In this document: positions 32,701-44,351 of the stretch, in pieces
Numbering within the stretch: the stretch's first letter is position 1
Layout: each line of letters opens with the position of its first letter
Source of the DNA: Archivesica marissinica
Taxonomy: Eukaryota; Mollusca; Bivalvia; Venerida; Vesicomyidae
Assembly (NCBI GenBank): GCA_014843695.1
Contig: CM026386.1
Coordinates: 15,280,362-15,344,361, forward strand
DNA length: 64,000 nt
Direction of reading: 5' to 3'
Notes under the pieces: model-generated
Database searches by the model: none
What the model saw: only the letters and a program-made list of their open reading frames with translations
Told to the model about the DNA's origin: nothing
Made by a program: the position numbers and the translations under genes

Positions 32701-35700
32701 ACGCCCCCATGTAGTGTTTGGTTGATTGCACTCTATGGTGGCCTCGTTAACACCCCCATGAAGTGTTTGGTTGATTGTAATATATGGTAGCCTCGTCAGC
32801 GCCACCATGAAGTGTTTGGTTGATTGTAATGTATGGTGGCCTCGTCATCGCCCACATGAAGTGTTCGGTTGATTGTAATGTGTGGTGGCCTCGACAACGC
32901 CCGCATGAAGTGTTTGGTTGATTGTAATGTGTGGTGGCCTCATCAACGCCCCCATGAAGTGTTTGGTTGATTGTAATGTGTGGTGGCCTCGTCAACGCCC
33001 CCATGATGTGTTTGGTTGATTGTAATGTGTGGTGGCCTCGTCAACGCCCCAATAAAGTGTTTGGTTGATTGTAATGTATGGTGGCCTCCTCAACGCCCCC
33101 ATGAAGTGATTGGTTGATTGCAATGTATGATGGCTTCGTCAGCGCCACCATGAAGTGTTTGGTTGATTGTAATATATGGTGGCCTCGTCAGCGCCCCCAT
33201 GAAGTGTTTGGTTGATTGTAATGTATGGTGGCCTCGTCAGCGCCCCCATGAAGTGCTTGGTAGATTGCACTGTCTGGTGGCCTCGTCAACGCCCCGTGAA
33301 GTGTTTGGTTGATTGCAATGCATGGTAGCCTCGTCAACGTCTCATGAAGTGTTTGGTTGATTGCAATGTATGGTGGCCTCGTCAACGCCCCCATGAAGTG
33401 TTTGGTTGATTGCAATGTATGGTGGCCTCGTCAACGCCCCCATGAAGTGTTTGGTTGATTGTAATGTATGGTGGCCTCGTCAGCGCCCCATGAAGTGTTT
33501 GGTTGATTGTAATGTATGGTGGCCTCGTCAACGCCCCATGAAGTGTTTGGTTGATTGTAATGTATGGTGGCCTCGTCAACGCCCCCATGAAGTGTTTGGT
33601 TGATTGTAATGTATGGTGGCCTCGTCAACGCCCCCATGAAGTGTTTGGTTGATTGTAATGTATGGTGGCCTCGTCAGCGCCCCCATGAAGTGTTTGGTTG
33701 ATTGTAATGTATGGTGGCCTCGTCAACGCCCCCATGAAGTGTTTGGTTGATTGTAATGTATGGTGGCCTCGTCAGCGCCCCCATGAAGTGTTTGGTTGAT
33801 TGCAATGTTGGTGGCTCGACGCCCCATGAAGTGTTTGGTTGATTGATGTATGGTGGCCTCGTCAACGCCCCGTGAAGTGTGTGGTTGATTGCAATGCATG
33901 GTAGCCTCGTCAACGTCCCATGAAGTATTTAGTTGATTGCAATGTATGGTGGCCTCGTCAACGCCCCCATGAAGTGTTTGGTTGATTGCAATGTATTGTG
34001 GCCTCGTCAACGCGCCCATGAAGTGTTTGGTTGATTGCAATGTATGATGGCCTCGTCAATGCCACCATGAAGTGGTTGGTTGATTGTAATGTATGGTGGC
34101 CTCGTCAACGCCCCCATGAAGTCTTTGGTTGATTGCACTGTATGGTGGCCTCGTCAACACCCCCATGAAGTGTTTGCTTGTTTGTAATGTATGGTGTCCT
34201 CGACAGCGCCACCATGAAATGTTTGGTTGATCGTAATGTATGGTGGCCTCGTCAGCGCCCCCATGAAGTGTTTGGTTAATTGAAATGTATGGTGGCCTCG
34301 TCAACGCCCCCATGTAGTGTTTGTTTGATTGCACTGTATGGTGGCCTCGTTAACACCCCCATGAAGTGTTTGGGTGATTGTAATATATGGTAGCCTTGTC
34401 AGCGCCACCATGAAGTGTTTGGTTGATTGTAATGTATGCTGGCCTCGTCAGCGCCACAATGAAGTGTTTGGTTGATTGTAATGTATGGTGGCCTCGAAAG
34501 CGCCCCCATGAAGTGCTTGATTGATTGCACTGTCTGGTGGCCTCGTCAACGCCCCGTGAAGTGTTTGCTTGATTGCAATGCATGGTAGCCTCGTCAACGT
34601 CCCATGAAGTGTTTTGTTGATTGCAATGTATGGTGGCCTCGTCAATGCCCCATTGAAGTGTTTGGTTGATTGCACTGTCTGATGGCCTCGTCAACGCCCC
34701 CATGAAGTGTTTGGTTGATTGCACTGTATGGTAGCCTCGTCAGCGCCCCCATGAAGTGTTTGGTTGATTGTAATGTATGGTGGCCTCGTCAACGCCCCCG
34801 TAAAGTGTTTGGTTGATTGTAATGTATGGTGGGCTCGTCAGCGCCACCATGACGTGTTTGGTTGATTGTAATGTATGCTAGCCTCGTCAGCACCACAATG
34901 AAGTGTTTGGTTGATTGTAATGTATGGTGGCCTCGACAGCGCCCCCATGAAGTGCTTGGTTGATTGCACTGTCTGGTGGCCTCGTCAACGCCCCGTGAAG
35001 TTTTTGCTTGATTGCAATGCATGGTAGCCTCGTCAACGTCCCATGAAGTGTTTTGTTGATTGCAATGTATGGTGGCCTCGTCAATGCCCCATTGAAGTGA
35101 TTGGTTGATTGCACTGTCTGATGGCCTCGTCAACGCCCCCATGAAGTGTTTGGTTGATTGCACTGTATGGTAGCCTCGTCAGCGCCCCCATGAAGTGTTT
35201 GATTGATTGCAATGTATGGTAGCCTCGTCAACGCCCCCATGAAGTGTTTGGTTGATTGCAGTGTATGGTGGCCTCTTCAACGCCCCCATGAAGTGTTTGG
35301 TTGATTGTAATGTATGGTGGCCTCGTCAGCACCCCCATGAAGTGTTTGGTTGATTGCACTGTGTGGTGGCCTCGTCAACACCCCCATGAAGTGTTTGGGT
35401 GATTGTAATATATGGTAGCCTCGTCAGCGCCACCATGATGTGTTTGGTTGATTGTAATGTATAGTGGCCTCGTCAACGCCCCCATGAAGTATTTGGTTGA
35501 TTGTAATGTGTGGTGGCCTCATCAACACCCCCGTAAAGTGTTTGATTGATTGTAATGTATGGTGGGCTCGTCAGCGCCACCATGAAGTGTTTGGTTGATT
35601 GTAATGTATGGTGGCCTCTCCAGCGCCCCCAGGAAGTGTTTGATTGATTGTAATGTATGGTGGCCTCGTCAGCGCCCCCATGAAGTGTTTGGTTGATTGC

Positions 35701-38700
35701 ACTGTATGGTGGCCTCGTCAACGCCCCCATGAAGTGTTTGGTTGATTGCAATGTATGGTGGCCTCGTCAACGCCCACATGAAGTGTTTGGTTGATTGCAA
35801 TGTATGATGGCCTCGTCAACGCCACCATGAAGTGTTTGGTTGATTGCACTGTATGGTAGCCTCGTCAACGCCCCCATGAAGTGTTTGGTTGATTGCAATG
35901 TATGGTGGCCTCGACAACGCCCCCATGAAGTGTTTGGTTGATTGCAATGTATGATGGCCTCGTCAACGCCACCATGAAGTGGTTGGTTGATTGTAATGTA
36001 TGGTGGCCTCGTCGACGCCCCCATGAAGTGCTTGGTTGATTGCACTGTATGGTAGCCTCGTCAATGCCCCCATGAATTATTTGATTGATTGTAATGTATG
36101 GTGGCCTCGTCAGCGCCCCGATGAAGTGTTTGGTTGATTGTAATGTATGGTGGCCTCGTCAGCGCCCCCATGAAGTGTTTGGTGATTGTAATGTATGGTG
36201 GCCTCCTCAACGCCCCCATGTAGTGTTTGGTTGATTGCACTCTATGGTGGCCTCGTTAACACCCCTATGAAGTGTTTGGGTGATTGTAATATATGGTAGC
36301 CTCGTCAGCTCCAACATGAAGTGTTTGGTTGATTGTAATGTATGGTGGCCTCGTCATCGCCCCCATGAAGTGTTTGGTTGATTGTAATGTGTGGTGGCCT
36401 CGACAACGCCCCCATGAAGTGTTTGGTTGATTGTAATGTGTGGTGGCCTCGTCAACGCCCCCATGAAGTGTTTGGTTGATTGTAATATGTGGTGGCCTCG
36501 TCAACGCCCCCATAAAGTGTTTGGTTGATTGTAATGTATGATAGCCTCCTCAACGCCCCCATGAAGTGTTTGGTTGATTGCAATGTATGATGGCCTCGTC
36601 AGCGCCATCATGAAGTGTTTGGTTGATTGTAATGTATGGAGGCCTCGTCAGCGCCCCCATGAAGTGTTTGGTTGATTGTAATGTATGGCGGCCTCATCAG
36701 CGCCCCCATGAAGTACTTGGTAGATTGCACTGTCTGGTGGCCTCGTCAACGCCCCGTGAAGTGTTTGGTTGATTGCAATGTATGGTGGCCTCGTCAACGC
36801 CCCCATGAAGTGTTTGGTTGATTGTAATGTATGGTGGCCTCGTGAACGCCCCCGTGAAGTGTTTAGTTGATTGTAATGAACGGTGGCCTCGTCAACGCCC
36901 CATGAAGTGTTTGATTGAGTTTAATGTATGGTGTCCTCGTCAACGCCCCCGTGAAGTGTTTAATTGATTGTAATGTATGGTGGCCTCGTCAGCGCCCCCA
37001 TGAAGTGTTTGGTTGATTGTAATGTATGGTGGCCTCGTCAACGCCTCCATGAAGTGTTTGGCTGATCGTTATGTATCGTGGCCTCGTCAGCGCCCCCAAG
37101 AAGTGTGTGGTTGATTGTAATGTATGATGGCCTCGTTAGCGCCCCCCATGAAGTGTTTGGTTGATTGCACTGTATGGTGGCCTCGTCAACGCCCCGTGAA
37201 GTGTGTGGTTGATTGCAATGCATGGTAGCCTCGTCAACGTCCCATGAAGTATTTAGTTGATTGCAATGTATGGTGGCCTCGTCAACACCCCCATGAAGTG
37301 TTTGGTTGATTGCAATGTATGGTGGCCTCGTCAACGCGCCCATGAAGTGTTTGGTTGATTGCAATGTATGATGGCCTCGTCAATGCCACCATGAAGTGGT
37401 TGGTTGATTGTAATGTGTGGTGGCCTCGTCAAGGCCCCCATGAAGTGTTTGGTTGATTGCACTGTCTGGTGGCCTCGTCAACACCCCCATGAAGTGTTTG
37501 CTTGTTTGTAATGTATGGTGGCCTCGACAGCTCCACCATGACATGTTTGGTGGATTGTAATGTATGGTGGCCTCGTCAACGCCCCCATGAAGTGTTTGGT
37601 TGATTGCACTGTATGGTGGCCTCATCAACGCCCCCATGAAGTGTTTGGTTGATTGTAATGTATGGTGGCCTCGTCAACGCCCCCGTAAAGTGTTTGGTTG
37701 ATTGTAATGTATGGTTGGCTGGTCAGCGCCACCATGAAGTGATTGGTTGATTGTAATGTATGCTGGCCTCGTCAGCGCCCCCATGAAGTTTTTGGTTGAT
37801 TGTAATGTATGGTGGCCTCGACAGCGCCCCCATGAAGTGCTTGGTTGAATGCACTGTATGTGGCCTCGTCAACGCCCCGTGAAGTGTTTGCTTGATTGCA
37901 TTGCATGGTAGCCTCGTCAACGTCCCATGAAGTGTTTTGTTGATTGCAATGTATGGTGGCCTCGTCAATGCCCCCATGAAGTGGTTGGTTGATTGTAATG
38001 TATGGTGGCCTCGTCAACGCCCCTATGAAGTGTTTGGTTGATTGCACTGTCTGGTGGCCTCGTCAACACCCCCATGAAGTGTTTGCTTGTTTGTAATGTA
38101 TAGTGGCCTCGACAGCGCCACCATAAAGTGTTTGGTTGATTGCAATGTATGGTAGCCTCGTCAGCGCCACCTTGAAGTGTTTGGTTGATTGTAATGTATG
38201 GTGGCCTCGTCAACGCCCCCATGAAGTGTTTTGTTGATTGTAATGTATGGTGGCCTCTTCAACGCCCCCGTAAAGTGTTTGGTTGATTGTAATGTATGGT
38301 GGCCTCGTCAGCGCCCCCATGAAGTGTTTGGTTGATTGTAATATATGGTGGCCTAGTCAGCGCCCCCATGAAGTGCTTGGTTGATTGCACTGTATGTGGC
38401 CTCATCAACGCCCCGTGAAGAGTTTGCTTGATTGCAATGCATGGTAGCCTCGCCAACGTCCCATGAAGTGTTTTGTTGATTGCAATGTATGGTGGCCTCG
38501 TCAGCGCCCCCATGAAGTGTTTGATTGATTGCAATGTATGGTGGCCTCGTCAACGCCCCCATGAAGTGTTTGGTTGATTGTAATGTATGGTGGCCTCGTC
38601 AACGCCCCCATGAAGTGTTTGGTTGATTGTAATGTATGGTGGCCTCGTCAACGCCCCCATGAAGTGTTTGGTTGATTGCAATGTATGGTGGCCTCGTCAA

Positions 38701-41700
38701 CGCCCCCATGAAGTGTTTGGTTGATTGTAATGTATGGTGGCCTCGTCAACGCCCCCATGAAGTGTTTGGTTGATTGTAATGTATGGTGGCCTCGTCAACG
38801 CCCCCATGAAGTGTTTGGTTGATTGTAATGTATGGTGGCCTCGTCAACGCCCCCATGAAGTGTTTGGTTGATTGTAATGTATGGTGGCCTCGTCAACGCC
38901 CCCATGAAGTGTTTGGTTGATTGTAATGTATGGTGGTGTACCCCCATGAAGTGTTTGGTTGATTGTAATGTATGGTGGCCTCGTCAACGCCCCCATGAAG
39001 GTTTGGTTGATTGCAATGTATGGTGGCCTCGTCAACGCCCCCATGAAGTGTTTGGTTGATTGTAATGTATGGTGGCCTCGTCAACGCCCCATGAAGTGTT
39101 TGGTTGATTGTAATGTATGGTGGCCTCGTCAGCGCCCCCATGAAGTGTTTGGTTGATTGTAATGTATGGTGGCCTCGTCACGCCCCCATGAAGTGTTGGT
39201 TGATTGTATGTATGGTGGCCTCGTCAGCGCCCCCATGAAGTGTTTGGTTGATTGTAATGTATGGTGGCCTCGTCAACGCCCCCATGAAGTGTTTGGTTGA
39301 TTGTAATGTATGGTGGCCTCGTCAACGCCCCCATAAGTGTTTGGTTGATTGTAATGTATGGTGGCCTCGTCACGCCCCCATGAAGTGTTTGGTTGATTGT
39401 AATGTATGGTGGCCTCGTCAGCGCCCCCATGAAGTGGTTGGTTGATTGTAATGTATGGTGGCCTCGTCAACGCCCCCATGTAGTGTTTGGTTGATTGCAC
39501 TCTATGGTGGCCTCGTCAATGCCACCATGAAGTGGTTGGTTGATTGTAATGTATGGTGGCCTCGTCAAAGCCTCCATGAAGAGTTTGGTTGATTGTAATG
39601 TATCGTGGCCTCGTCAGCGCCCCCAAGAAGTGTGTGGTTAATTGTAATGTATGGTGGCCTCGTCAGCGCCCCCATGAGGTGTTTGGTTGATTGCACTGTA
39701 TGGTGGCCTCGTCAACGCCCCGTGAAGTGTTTAGTTGTTGCAATGTATTGTGGCCTCGTCAACGCCCCCATGAAGTGTTTGGTTGATTGCAATGCATGGT
39801 AGCCTCGTCAACGTCCCATGAAGTGCTTAGTTGTTGCAATGTATGGTGGCCTCGTCAATGCCCCCATGAAGTGTTTGGTTGATTGCAATGTATGGTGGCC
39901 TCGTCAACGCCCCCATGAAGTGTTTGGTTGATTGCAATGTATGGTGGCCTCGTCAACGCCCCCATGAAGTGTTTGGTTGATTGTAATGTATGGTGGCCTC
40001 GTCAACGCCCCCATGAAGTGTTTGGTTGATTGCACTGTATGGTGGCCTCGTCAACACCCCCATGAAGTGTTTGGTTGATTGTAATGTATGGTGGCCTCGT
40101 CAGCGCCCCATGAAGTGTTTGGTTGATTGTAATGTATGGTGGCCTCGTCAGCGCCCCCATGAAGTGTTTGGTTGATTGCAATGTATGGTGGCCTCGTCAA
40201 CGCCCCCATGAAGTGTTTGGTTGATTGCAATGTATGGTGGCCTCGTCAACGCCCCCATGAAGTGTTTGGTTGATTGCAATGTATGGTGGCCTCGTCAACG
40301 CCCCATGAAGTGTTTGTTTGATTGTAATGTATGGTGGCCTCGTCAACGCCCCCATGAAGTGTTTGGTTGATTGCAATGTATTGTGGCCTCGTCAACGCCC
40401 CCATGAAGTGTTTGCTTGTTTGTAATGTATGGTGGCCTCGTCAGCGCCACCATGAAGTGTTTGGTTGATTGTAATGTACGGTGGCCTCGTCAGCGCCCCC
40501 ATAAAGTGTTTGGTTGATTGCAATGTATGGTGGCCTCGTCAACACCCCTATGAAGTGTTTGGTTGATTGCAATGTATGGTGGCCTCATCAACGCGCCCAT
40601 GAAGTGTTTGGTTGATTGCAATGTATGATGGCCTCGTCAATGCCACCATGAAGTGGTTGGTTGATTGTAATGTGTGGTGGCCTCGTCAAGGCCCCCATGA
40701 AGTGTTTGGTTGATTGCACTGTCTGGTGGCCTCGTCAATACCCCCATGAAGTGTTTGCTTGTTTGTAATGTTTGGTGGCCTCGACAGCGCCACCATGAAA
40801 TGTTTGGTGGATTGTAATGTATGGTGGCCTCGTCAACGCCCCCATGAAGTGTTTGGTTGATTGCACTGTATGGTGGCCTCATCAACGCCCCCATGAAGTG
40901 TTTGGTTGATTGTAATGTATGGTTGGCTGGTCAGCGCCACCATGAAGTGATTGGTTGATTGTAATGTATGCTGGCCTCGTCAGCGCCCCCATGAAGTTGT
41001 TGGTTGATTGTAATATATGGTGGCCTCGACAGCGCCCCCATGAAGTGCTTGGTTGAATGCACTGTATGTGGCCTCGTCAACGCCCCGTGAAGTGTTTGCT
41101 TGATTGCATTGCATGGTAGCCTCGTCAACGTCCCATGAAGTGTTTTGTTGATTGCAATGTATGGTGGCCTCGTCAGCGCCCCCATGAAGTGTTTAGTTGT
41201 TGCAATGTATGGTGGCCTCGCCAACGCCCCCATGAAGTGTTTGGTTGATTGCAATGTATGGTGGCCTCGTCAACGCCCCCATGAAGTGTTTAGTTGATTT
41301 CAATGTATGATGGCCTCGTCAATGCCCCCATGAAGTGGTTGGTTGATTGTAATGTATGGTGGCCTCGTCAACGCCCCTATGAAGTGTTTGGTTGATTGCA
41401 CTGTATGGTGGCCTCGTCAACACCCCCATGAAGTGTTTGCTTGTTTGTAATGTATAGTGGCCTCGACAGCGCCACCATGAAGTGTTTGGTTGATTGCAAT
41501 GTATGGTGGCCTCGTCAGCGCCACCTTGAAGTGTTTTGTTGATTGTAATGTATGGTGGCCTCTTCAACGCCCCCGTAAAGTGTTTGGTTGATTGTAATGT
41601 ATGGTGGCCTCGTCAGCGCCCCCATGAAGTGTTTGGTTGATTGTAATATATGGTGGCCTAGTCAGCGCCCCCATGAAGTGCTTGGTTGATTGCACTGTAT

Positions 41701-42678
41701 GTGGCCTCATCAACGCCCCGTGAAGAGTTTGCTTGATTGCAATGCATGGTAGCCTCGCCAACGTCCCATGAAGTGTTTTGTTGATTGCAATGTATGGTGG
41801 CCTCGTCAACGCCCCCATGAAGTGTTTGGTTGATTGCAATGTATGGTGGCCTCGTCAACGCCCCCATGAAGTATTGGTTGATTGTAATGTATGGTGGCCT
41901 CGTCAACGCCCCCATGAAGTGTTTGGTTGATTGCAATGTATGGTGGCCTCGTCAACGCCCCCATGAAGTGTTTGGTTGATTGCAATGTATGGTGGCCTCG
42001 TCAACGCCCCCATGAAGTGTTTGGTTGATTGTAATGTATGGTGGCCTCGTCAACGCCCCCATGAAGTGTTTGGTTGATTGCAATGTATGGTGGCCTCGTC
42101 AACGCCCCCATGAAGTGTTTGGTTGATTGTAATGTATGGTGGCCTCGTCAACGCCCCCATGAAGTGTTTGGTTGATTGCAATGTATGGTGGCCTCGTCAA
42201 CGCCCCCATGAAGTGTTTGGTTGATTGCACTGTATGGTGGCCTCGTCAACGCCCCCATGAAGTGTTTGGTTGATTGTAATGTATGGTGGCCTCGTCGGCG
42301 CCTTCATGAAGTGTTTTGTTGATTGTAATGTATGGTGGCCTCGTCAACGCCCCCATGAAGTGTTTTGTTGATTGTAATGTATTGTGGCCTCGTCAACGCC
42401 ACCATGAAGTGTTTGGTTGATTGCAATGTATGGTGGCCTCGTCAACGTCCCCATGAAGTGTTTTGGTTGATTGTATGTATGGTGGCCTCGTCCGTCCCAT
42501 GAAGTGTTTGTTGATTGTAATGTGTGTTGGCCTCGTCAGCGCCCCCATGAAGTGTTTGGTTGATTGTAATGTATGGTGGCCTCGTCAGCGCCCCCATGAA
42601 GTGTTTGGTTGATTGTAATGTATTGTGGCCTCTTCAGCGCCCCCATGAAGTGTGTGGTTGATTGTAATGTATGGTGGC
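20745..42678 (+). repeat. Giant 49-bp satellite, about 450 units visible, open at the right gap
   Basis: The unit is GATTGTAATGTATGGTGGCC then TCGTCAACGCCCCCATGA then AGTGTTTGGTT, 49 bp. Units differ at fixed positions: TGTAAT/TGCAAT/TGCACT, TCGTCAACG/TCGTCAGCG/TCATCAGCG, GTGTTT/GTATGT. Blocks of specific variants recur. The TCATCGCCCACATGAAGTG and GCCCGCATGAAG units appear near 28,015, 29,870 and 32,850, and a close relative near 36,355. Many short frames appear in several phases because 49 is not a multiple of three. None is a credible gene. Confidence 0.98.
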
Positions 42679-43678
42679 NNNNNNNNNNNNNNNNNNNNNN
42701 NNNNNNNNNNNNNNNNNNNNNNNNNNNNNNNNNNNNNNNNNNNNNNNNNNNNNNNNNNNNNNNNNNNNNNNNNNNNNNNNNNNNNNNNNNNNNNNNNNNN
42801 NNNNNNNNNNNNNNNNNNNNNNNNNNNNNNNNNNNNNNNNNNNNNNNNNNNNNNNNNNNNNNNNNNNNNNNNNNNNNNNNNNNNNNNNNNNNNNNNNNNN
42901 NNNNNNNNNNNNNNNNNNNNNNNNNNNNNNNNNNNNNNNNNNNNNNNNNNNNNNNNNNNNNNNNNNNNNNNNNNNNNNNNNNNNNNNNNNNNNNNNNNNN
43001 NNNNNNNNNNNNNNNNNNNNNNNNNNNNNNNNNNNNNNNNNNNNNNNNNNNNNNNNNNNNNNNNNNNNNNNNNNNNNNNNNNNNNNNNNNNNNNNNNNNN
43101 NNNNNNNNNNNNNNNNNNNNNNNNNNNNNNNNNNNNNNNNNNNNNNNNNNNNNNNNNNNNNNNNNNNNNNNNNNNNNNNNNNNNNNNNNNNNNNNNNNNN
43201 NNNNNNNNNNNNNNNNNNNNNNNNNNNNNNNNNNNNNNNNNNNNNNNNNNNNNNNNNNNNNNNNNNNNNNNNNNNNNNNNNNNNNNNNNNNNNNNNNNNN
43301 NNNNNNNNNNNNNNNNNNNNNNNNNNNNNNNNNNNNNNNNNNNNNNNNNNNNNNNNNNNNNNNNNNNNNNNNNNNNNNNNNNNNNNNNNNNNNNNNNNNN
43401 NNNNNNNNNNNNNNNNNNNNNNNNNNNNNNNNNNNNNNNNNNNNNNNNNNNNNNNNNNNNNNNNNNNNNNNNNNNNNNNNNNNNNNNNNNNNNNNNNNNN
43501 NNNNNNNNNNNNNNNNNNNNNNNNNNNNNNNNNNNNNNNNNNNNNNNNNNNNNNNNNNNNNNNNNNNNNNNNNNNNNNNNNNNNNNNNNNNNNNNNNNNN
43601 NNNNNNNNNNNNNNNNNNNNNNNNNNNNNNNNNNNNNNNNNNNNNNNNNNNNNNNNNNNNNNNNNNNNNNNNNNNNNN
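42679..43678. other. Assembly gap of exactly 1,000 N
   Basis: The run of N starts inside a satellite unit and ends in unique sequence. Its round size means the true length is unknown. Upstream exons of the receptor gene could be hidden here. Confidence 0.99.
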
Positions 43679-43734
43679 GGAATAATTGTAACAGCGCCGA
43701 TAGGATTTTATTTGGTTTAAATTTTATTTATTTT

Positions 43735-43970
43735 ACAAGGATTGCGAAGCAAGTTTTAACACCTTATATTAATCACTCTCATTGGCGCTGATGAATGCGT
43801 AAATGGGATCATTCGTGTGCGATGAAACCGGAGTACCCGGAGAAAACCCACCGCTCCGATCTGGCACCCATCGTACCATCTCACATACATCCCGGTCGGA
43901 GGATCGAACCCGGGTTGCATTGGTGAGAAGCGAGCGCGCTAACCACTGCGTTAATCGGACATCGCTAAAA
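43735..43970 (-). mobile_element. SINE-B copy with tRNA-like head
   Basis: The minus strand reads TGTCCGATTAACGCAGTGGT (A box) and GGGTTCGATCCTCCGACC (B box), then the body with GGGTTTTCTCCGGGTACTCC and a tail with GCTTCGCAATCC. Other copies are at 54420-54700 (minus) and 56847-57060 (plus). Confidence 0.8.
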
Positions 43971-43974
43971 TGAA

Positions 43975-44200
43975 CTAGTTATGATACGGCTTTATTTGGA
44001 TTGATTCGGGCTCGTGACCGTATCAAACCAGCAACCGTAATATCAGACTGGAAATATATGATATGATTGTTTCCTGTTTTGTAATGTAATTAAATTCCAG
44101 TGTGACTACAGGTCTATTCCAAATAAAAGTCATTAACTAATAGGCTATTGGTCCTTTGCAAATATTTCTAATATATTGACTATGCCTTTTTTAACCAAAG
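43975..44200. other. Intronic sequence with a dispersed repeat
   Basis: TGATACGGCTTTATTTGG with GCTCGTGACCGTATCAAACC resembles 44,817-44,900 (GGTTTGATACGGGCTTGTTA), so a short dispersed repeat occurs twice in this gene. The polypyrimidine tract TGCCTTTTTTAACCAAAG ends at 44,200 as a splice acceptor. Confidence 0.5.
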
Positions 44201-44351
44201 ACTATAGCATCGATGGTATCAGATTAGTGGACGATCAGTCCAGTACAGAGGGTGTGATACAGGTTCTTGTGGATGGTGAATGGGGACATATATGCGCTAT
44301 CGGCTGGAATACCACAGCTACTAATATAGCATGCAAGACACGTGGATTCAA
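44201..44351 (+). CDS. Exon: SRCR domain, first half
   Basis: The exon starts in phase 1 and reads SIDGIRLVDDQSSTEGVIQ, then DGEWGHICAIGW and ATNIACKTRGF. These are the IRLV, GxWGxIC and A-x2-AC-x2-LGF-like signatures of an SRCR domain, with Cys 1 and 2. The donor is GTAGGA at 44352, phase 2. Confidence 0.88.

Noticed and set aside
20592..42678. Dozens of ORFs of 60-124 aa (TLHGGVDEATIHYNQP types)
   Set aside because: All are phase-shifted readings of the 49-bp satellite, on both strands, with random ends.
42609..43791. ORFs of 349-379 aa across the gap
   Set aside because: They consist of N translated as X.
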